A DNA stretch of 64,000 bases, taken from Phoronis australis. Its lineage: Eukaryota > Phoronida > Phoronidae. This document shows positions 60,301-64,000 of this stretch, piece after piece. The notes beneath the pieces are model-generated. The model made no database searches. It was not told where the DNA came from and saw nothing but the letters and a program-made list of their open reading frames with translations. The stretch spans positions 62,001-126,000 of the forward strand of contig NMRA01000089.1 in NCBI GenBank assembly GCA_002633005.1, written 5' to 3'. Position 1 is the first letter of the stretch; the number at the start of each line of letters is the position of its first letter. A program made the position numbers and the translations under genes.

Positions 60301-61659
60301 GGCCACCATGACTGGGGCATGATGAAGGATGGTGAAGACAGGACATGTCCTATGTGTATGAAGGTGAGGTGCGGTTAGACTACACTGACAATAGTGCCCT
60401 CTGTATTCAGTGGTAACAGGTCGTGTAATAGATTATGCTAATCCTACAATTCATCACAATGATGTAAATAGATTCAGATTGGCTTTTAAGGAGAGCTTTG
60501 CCATGGTTGATGTAAATGCTAGGGCTTCACGGAATGGCAACCTGGGGTTGATTGAGATCACCCTTTGGGGATAGCTTTGACCTCTGCATGTGACTGGTTT
60601 ACAAATGAGCTTTGGCTTAGTTGTTCGTGTTACTTGTGACCATGCCTGTGGTGGTTGGATATATTCCTTGAGAATGGTCAAGTGCTTTTCATCGAAACGT
60701 TGGACATGTATATGCAATACTGAAAACAATTATGCTGAGTTTTCTATCACTAATTTGGCCCAGAACCAGCATCATTAATATACTGACTTCTGTGAGGTGT
60801 GTGGAAGTCAAGTGTAGAGATTAGACTAGACTAGGTTGACTTCGGTGCGGTGTGCGGAGGTCTGTGATGTGATGTTTACGTGTTTGCAGGTAACCTCTGG
60901 CAGCTCCAGTGTTTTACGAAAAAAGAAAGTTTCAGGTTATGTTCCTTTAATCTTTGTGTTTTCGTTACAGAGCGGTCCTTTCGTGCGTGTACAGACTGGC
61001 AGTGAGACAAGTTTCTATGTGGACAACGAGCCACCAACTCACTGCTTTTGTCCCTGTGCTCACATAGCCTCAGTAAACACAGCAAAGTAAGTTATGACAC
61101 GATCATCTAAAGAATCTCAAATTTCTGTCTTTTTGACTTAACGATTAATACTTGCATAGCATCACATTGTGATGGGTATCATTAGTAGGTAACACATAGC
61201 TTACACAGCTGGGGAAATAATGTTATTGTTATGATCATGAATATTGTTTCCTTGGTAACTCTTGCAGTAATGTTAGAATTACGATCATAAATGCCGTTTC
61301 CTTCATAGCTCTTTTCTGTAACGTCATAATTATGACCACCAATACTGTTTCCTACGTAGCCCATGCATTAGCAGAGTCTCGGCAGACACAGTGAGCAGAG
61401 ATCGCAGTAGTGGGAATCTTAACTGATGATACAAAGTTAGTCCTGTCCGTAATTTGTTTGTCATCCATTGAACTAAATTTCGAAATTAAAATTACTGTCG
61501 GAATTGAGTTTTTTATTTCTGCTTACTTTAAGGTACTGGTCGTCAATACCTATTCCTCACGGTTGCCATGGTTTTCGTGCCGCGTGCCCGTTCTGTGCAT
61601 CTCCACTTGATGTCTACCCAGGCTACATACGACTGATATACCAAGATCACGTCGACTGA
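33314..61659 (+). CDS. PELI: Pellino E3 ubiquitin ligase (10 coding exons, 498 residues)
   Basis: Pellino proteins bind phosphorylated IRAK kinases downstream of Toll/IL-1 receptors through an FHA-like domain and ubiquitinate partners through a C-terminal RING-like domain. The joined exons give KYGELVVLG and YNGSLPAGDKGRRRSKF (start of FHA core), then VSYTLSRN, MFQIGRSSESPIDFVV, STISRFACRI, NPPYTARIYAAGFDS, GLTTNGVLIMHP and RPQCPVG. The zinc-ligand cluster follows, with LSCGHVHGHHDW, CPMC, CPCAHIAS and AACPFC, and the protein ends at DHVD-stop. Human Pellino-1 is 418 residues; this protein has about 98 residues before KYGEL, a Ser/Thr/Asn-rich tail encoded by a 20-base first exon and most of exon 2. 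It is a single-copy invertebrate-type Pellino, equally distant from PELI1/2/3 as far as I can tell. Exons 3-10 are secure; exon 1 is less so. Confidence 0.95.
33690..33810. mobile_element. Foldback (MITE-like) element, about 121 bp
   Basis: GCAGTGGTCGGATATAGCAG at the left pairs with GGACTGCTATGTCTGACCAG at the right. Same design and shared GTCGGATATA core as 8566-8687. Confidence 0.7.
34010..34345 (-). mobile_element. Two adjacent tRNA-like SINE units
   Basis: On the minus strand both units have an A-box-like GCCTCTTGGCTAAATGGTTA or GCCTCTAGGGTGACCAGTTT and a B box GGTTCAAGTTTC or GGTTCAAGTCTC. They also share preceding sequence (GGCTTTAT-AGAC, GTCACACCT reading plus). Spacing is about 190 bp. 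Diverged, so probably inactive. Confidence 0.55.
34549..34694. mobile_element. Long near-perfect hairpin (inverted repeat, about 146 bp)
   Basis: Arms of about 60 bp pair almost completely (GGATCAACTGAAATTTT with its complement, AACGTCCTTTG with CAAAGGACGTT) around a 9-10 base loop. Two short asymmetries interrupt the stem. Likely a MITE; a hairpin RNA source is an alternative. Confidence 0.85.
34895..37070. mobile_element. 2.2 kb TIR DNA element with 5 bp target duplication
   Basis: Ends CAGGGCTCGACATAACGAGC and, reversed, CAGGGCTCGACGCTATTAAA, identical for 11 bases. ACTAA flanks both sides (34890-34894, 37071-37075). Subterminal GCGACCTG/GCGAGCTG motifs recur at both ends. No long reading frame, so non-autonomous. 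Could be a hAT-like group with a short target duplication; superfamily not settled. Confidence 0.88.
39850..40330 (-). pseudogene. Penelope-like element remnant: GIY-YIG endonuclease end
   Basis: The minus strand from about 40326 reads EFVCPMNECLRSN, CYIGQT, LSMHL, then DHFLQCHEHKITRQEIVENT and LRLKVLESLLIAFEKPVLNE, ending KLHLFA-stop. This is the pattern of the C-terminal GIY-YIG nuclease of Penelope-like retroelements. It has two in-frame stops, and no reverse transcriptase is recognisable upstream. The tail contains TTCTCAAGTGAAGAT wording typical of element 3' ends; a similar tail fragment is near 46620-46670. Dead copy. Confidence 0.7.
41385..41762. repeat. 27 bp minisatellite forming the Pellino exon 2 acceptor
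   Basis: About 13 units of TCTTCTTACATTTCAAGTCA plus seven bases. Each unit has a pyrimidine tract then AAG, acceptor-like. The last unit mutates to ACATTTTGCAG and serves as the true acceptor. Unit length is a multiple of three, and the last 70 bp are open in the exon 2 frame. Confidence 0.9.
41763..42065 (+). CDS. PELI: Pellino exon 2 (N-terminal extension plus start of FHA region, residues 7-107)
   Basis: A disordered Ser/Thr/Asn/Asp-rich extension (DCADSSSLDL, SPSSSPNEKG, CSSSSEVSV) then LIKYGELVVLG, the recognisable Pellino start. The acceptor ACATTTTGCAG grows directly out of a 27 bp minisatellite. Donor GG|GTAAGT. Confidence 0.85.
42598..43075. repeat. 33 bp minisatellite, about 14 units
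   Basis: GAACTAGTCTCAAGTAATGT and 13 more bases. It produces a 149-codon open minus-strand frame of repeated LRLVHILKAHY, which is a by-product of the 33 bp period and not a gene. Confidence 0.95.
43655..44215. repeat. About 47-58 bp minisatellite, about ten units
   Basis: GTTAGTTGCATACTATACAG with GAACACCCATCTA in every unit. Units alternate in length and in ending with or without ACAGTAAT, a higher-order pattern. Confidence 0.9.
47359..47754. mobile_element. TA-flanked MITE, about 396 bp
   Basis: Ends CCGGGATTTTCCGTAGAT and, reversed, CCGGGATTTTCCATAGAT, each preceded by TA. Interior repeats ACGCCC/GGGCGT motifs. It has split a sequence whose unsplit paralogue is at about 46829-46870. A TA duplication fits the Tc1/mariner-type group. 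Confidence 0.8.
51915..52130. repeat. About 32-34 bp minisatellite, six units
   Basis: TATGATGGTTGTTAGTAGCG followed by ATAT(A)CCCxTGG in each unit, diverging toward the ends. Confidence 0.88.
53636..53765 (+). CDS. PELI: Pellino exon 3 (FHA region, residues 108-151)
   Basis: Encodes YNGSLPAGDKGRRRSKFSLF and a basic segment ending KHVVKDPKSSK. Acceptor CATTTCAG, donor AAG|GTCAGT; phase 2 in, 0 out. Confidence 0.93.
53804..53885. repeat. CA-rich microsatellite just after Pellino exon 3
   Basis: Interrupted (CA)n with CGCA variants, beginning 38 bp into the intron. Confidence 0.9.
56386..56487 (+). CDS. PELI: Pellino exon 4 (FHA region, residues 152-185)
   Basis: Encodes SIQDKSQHSVSYTLSRN and IIVEYEQDETTDMFQ. 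Phase 0/0; acceptor CTTTCAG, donor CAG|GTAAGT. Confidence 0.94.
57274..57471 (+). CDS. PELI: Pellino exon 5 (FHA core, residues 186-251)
   Basis: Encodes IGRSSESPIDFVVMDTVPG, STISRFACRI and ARIYAAGFDSGKNIFLG, the most conserved FHA strands including the phosphopeptide-binding loop region (GRS, STISR). Phase 0/0. The donor GGG|GTATGA is the first of three diverged copies at about 55 bp spacing. Confidence 0.95.
57460..57600 (+). repeat. About 55 bp tandem copies of the Pellino exon 5 donor
   Basis: TTTCTAGGGGTATGATGAAG (true boundary), TTTCTTGGTGTATGGTGAAG and ATCTAGGGTTATGATTAAG follow one another, each with matching downstream sequence (GCTGTAACTATTTAC). Confidence 0.8.
58238..58438 (+). 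repeat. 73 bp repeat, three units, resembling the start of Pellino exon 6
   Basis: Each unit has GCAAAGTGGTACAAGACTTA then GATTTAC, against exon 6 ACAAAGTGGTACAGAGACTC then TGAGATC. Exon 6 starts 240 bp further on. Possibly an eroded exon-derived repeat. Confidence 0.6.
58674..58859 (+). CDS. PELI: Pellino exon 6 (FHA C-terminal part, residues 252-313)
   Basis: Encodes EKATKWYRDSEIDGLTTNGV, KPGVWREISV and YGLRESRS. Phase 0/0; acceptor CTTGATAG, donor TTG|GTGAGT. Confidence 0.95.
59332..59430 (+). CDS. PELI: Pellino exon 7 (residues 314-346)
   Basis: Encodes HDGTLIDLCGATLLWRSASG, conserved in all Pellinos. Phase 0/0; acceptor GTTATAG, donor CTG|GTAAGC. Confidence 0.95.
60148..60363 (+). CDS. 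PELI: Pellino exon 8 (first half of RING-like domain, residues 347-418)
   Basis: Encodes RPQCPVGLTTL (C365), YLSCGHVHGHHDW (C393, H395, H397) and CPMC (C413, C416), the first zinc-ligand cluster of the Pellino E3 domain. Phase 0/0. Confidence 0.96.
60971..61086 (+). CDS. PELI: Pellino exon 9 (residues 419-456)
   Basis: Encodes SGPFVRVQTGSE, FYVDNEPPTH and CFCPCAHIASVNTAK. The second family CGH motif is CAH here. It ends AA|GTAAGT. Confidence 0.94.
61180..61365. repeat. About 60 bp repeat, three units (Pellino intron 9)
   Basis: Units share AATTATGATCA(C/T)GAATA and TGTTTCCTT-GTA; diverged. Confidence 0.75.
61533..61659 (+). CDS. PELI: Pellino exon 10 and stop (residues 457-498)
   Basis: Encodes YWSSIPIPHGCHGF, AACPFC (C475, C478) and PGYIRLIYQDHVD, then TGA at 61657-61659. 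The acceptor is TTTAAG. The family FHAACPFC reads FRAACPFC here, a single CAT to CGT change, with a nearby His at 469 that may compensate. Confidence 0.95.
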
Positions 61660-62621
61660 ACCATGTCAACAGTATATAGGTTATCCAGTGCACATGCAGT
61701 AAGACTCACTTAAATCTGGTGTGCTTAGATACTTTCGCTACTAAGGGTCACACTTTTTAAATTATTTTTTTTTGAATACAACTTGTCAACCTCAAAAGCA
61801 TATATTTTTTAAATCCTTGATGTCCACAGAAGCCTACTATGCTCAGTAAAACAATGTCTTACTGTTTGTAGTCAAATGATGTTTTTTTCTTAAAAAATGC
61901 AATTTTTCCAAATTTGGCACGGGGTAAGTCATGGGTGTCACATACGTGACTAATTTCACATGAATCTTGAAAACTCTATCCCTATATTCTATTAGGTTCA
62001 ATCAAATGTCTGGAAAAAAAATTAGCAAGGCCTATTTACACCAAAAACCCTATCGTCAACAGCAAGGCATTATTGTTCGGCACACAGTAGGTTTCTGTAG
62101 GTTTCTGTCTGTAATCATCAAGGATTTGAAAAATATATTGTTTCATGGGTACACGAATTGTGTTTTAAAAGATATTTTAAAAAGTGTTACCCTTGTCAGT
62201 GAAGGCATCCTATTACCTTAACCCTTTTTTTAACTCGGACAAAGTTCTGTGTTACGATTGCTCTGTGTTTATTTGGCTGTTCACCCAATGTGAATCTGAT
62301 GTATGCTGGTCTTACTGTACATTACAAGAATTTTCAATCAAGTGTTGTTTAGTTGAGGCATGTTGACATTTCCTTACAGTGATTATCTATACTTGTGAAT
62401 TATTTTGTGGGGATCTCTCTTAGACCTCTCCATAATTTGTATTGTGAATTTGGTACAAAAGTTATCAAGTCTTTGGAAATTTTATTTTATTCAGTTCCCA
62501 TTTGTCAGCTCTAGCTGATTATGCATACGTGTACATTGCAGGTCACGTGAGTTATTTGATGTCTAGTACCTGTGCACATGTTAACTGTATGTACTGAGTA
62601 TGTAAATATATGTGACGCTAG

Positions 62622-62756
62622 TAACATTCATCAGCCTTTGATAAATGTTAAAAAGGTATGTCACAATTTTTTGTAACATTCATCAATCTTTGATGAAATG
62701 TTAAAAATGTTTGTCACAATTGTTAGTAACATTCATCAATCTTTTATGACTGTTTT
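62622..62756. repeat. About 55-58 bp repeat, three units, in the likely Pellino 3' UTR
   Basis: GTAACATTCATCAATCTTTG, then ATGTTAAAAA and TGTCACAATT, three times. No known regulatory motif recognised. Confidence 0.8.
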
Positions 62757-63703
62757 TGTTGATCATTTCTATCAGTGTGAATTATCATGTATTTATTGAT
62801 CCCGGCCTCTTGTAAAGTTTTATTGTTTTGAAGTTGTGGGACACAATGTGGAATTGAAAATGTGATCGTTGCTTTGACTAATGGGCGCAGTACTTATGCT
62901 TGTGTTCTGTGCTAGTTATGGAAGGCTTTAACCAAAGATGTATTTGTCTTCTGCAGACCTGTGTACCATACACGAAACACGCAAATTCGTATGGATATTC
63001 TACTTGTACTACGCAAGTATGCATTGGCTGTAAAAAATACACAAGTCAAGACAACTTATGTGATTTGTTTGTATCTATAGCTAATGTGTAGTTTTAGTCT
63101 TGATATTGAGTGTATTGTTGGAACAGGAGGAGAAAAAGACTAATGTTTTAATATTAGAAATTCATTGGCTTTAATCATTTGAATCGAAAATAATCAAGTT
63201 GGCCCAGTGACGAACGTGAAGTTATCAGCCAGCTTTCATTTTCATTCACTCAAAAATTAGCGAATCATGAGGCTAATTCTATCCATATTCATTGTCATCC
63301 TACCTAAAGTGTTAGAAACAACTCCTGTGATTGGTGGATTACTCACTTCATTCACGTTTGGCTTTCTCTGCCAAGCATCTTAGTGTAATTATCAAAATGG
63401 CCTAGCGTGTGATCAAGATACACATTTCACGGTTTTGTCCACCATCTTGGATGTTTAATTTGGTAGAGTAAACTGACCAAAACGTAATTTCATTAAAAAA
63501 CTCAAAAGTTTCTGTCCAAACAACCGCTCAGCATTCACGCGCTTGTTATGAGAAATTTTGAAGTTCCCCATAGACAGTATAGTTGACTAGAAACGGCAAG
63601 TTGTTCAAAGCTACTTTCTCGTAGGTTGGTTGCCATGGTGACTATGTTTGTCATGTGTAAGGTCTCAGTGTAACATCACTACTACCACTCACTCCACATT
63701 GCA

Positions 63704-63709
63704 AATAAA
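63704..63709 (+). terminator. Candidate polyadenylation signal AATAAA
   Basis: The only canonical hexamer noticed downstream of the Pellino stop; no obvious strong GT-rich element follows. It could equally be a chance match. Confidence 0.3.
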
Positions 63710-64000
63710 CTGTGGTGATCCGTCAGTAATGGTATTTGTAGTCTATATGCGTTTCATACATGGGGTTATATCTTAATATTAGCTCAGGCTTGATTGTTAC
63801 GGAAGTTAAATAACAGATGAGGCACTGGACAAGTAGGTGCCTATTTAACACACAGTCTCAATGTGTCCTTCTGATAAAATGTGCAAATTTTTTGAGAATC
63901 TGCAAATCTGGTAGGCAGAATTTTCCACAGCAGTTTTGGTGGTACACAGGTCTGACATTTATGACATGAAGCTAGGAGTGGATAGTGACATGAACTATGT

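Larger units (their letters stand above)
61660..64000 (+). other. Pellino 3' UTR and downstream flank
   Basis: AT-rich sequence without a credible coding region. It holds a three-copy repeat at 62622-62756. The first AATAAA I see is at 63704-63709, which would give a UTR of about 2 kb if used. Nothing else recognised. Confidence 0.4.

Overview
This is a 64 kb animal (metazoan) genomic window with two spliced protein-coding genes arranged head to head. The minus strand (32896 down to 151, running off the left edge) carries the 5' half of the cytoplasmic dynein-1 heavy chain gene (DYNC1H1 orthologue). I could place 37 coding exons with consensus splice sites and continuous reading phase. They encode about residues 1-2250: the whole tail, the linker, AAA1 and the Walker A of AAA2. 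The plus strand (33314 to 61659) carries a complete Pellino gene (E3 ubiquitin ligase of Toll/IRAK signalling): 10 coding exons, 498 residues, with an FHA-like region, a RING-like region and an unusual N-terminal extension. The two start codons are 417 bp apart, so the genes probably share a bidirectional promoter.

Layout: 1-32896 dynein exons and introns (minus); 32897-33313 shared promoter/5' leaders; 33314-33333 Pellino coding exon 1; 33334-41762 an 8.4 kb Pellino intron packed with transposon remnants; 41763-42065 exon 2; 42066-53635 an 11.6 kb intron with minisatellites and a MITE; 53636-61659 exons 3-10; 61660-64000 3' UTR/flank. The genes are unrelated in function (retrograde microtubule motor versus innate immune ubiquitin ligase), and nothing here shows that they work together.

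The most striking structure is a set of short tandem duplications that begin at or span exon-intron boundaries. They copy splice donors or acceptors in dynein exons 7, 17, 23, 25, 26, 27 and 28 and in Pellino exons 2 and 5. Dynein exon 33 and Pellino exon 6 have degenerate copies of their starts nearby, and dynein exon 13 is present as two near-identical copies. In at least two cases (exon 17 donors, exon 25 acceptors) the extra sites would keep the reading frame. From memory, unverified here, boundary-spanning minisatellites have been reported in amphioxus. Together with vertebrate-like DYNC1H1 protein similarity, dense introns and apparent high polymorphism, this makes a cephalochordate (Branchiostoma) my best guess, but the organism is an inference.

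Mobile elements with visible target-site duplications include a 2.2 kb TIR element (34895-37070), a 414 bp hAT-type MITE (31910-32323), a 514 bp TIR element (31225-31738) and a TA-flanked MITE (47359-47754). There are also foldback elements, tRNA-derived SINE-like units and a GIY-YIG remnant of a Penelope-like element. Assembly gaps lie at 7804-7806, 19106, 20104 and 27504-27708; the last three sit next to poly-C or repeats.
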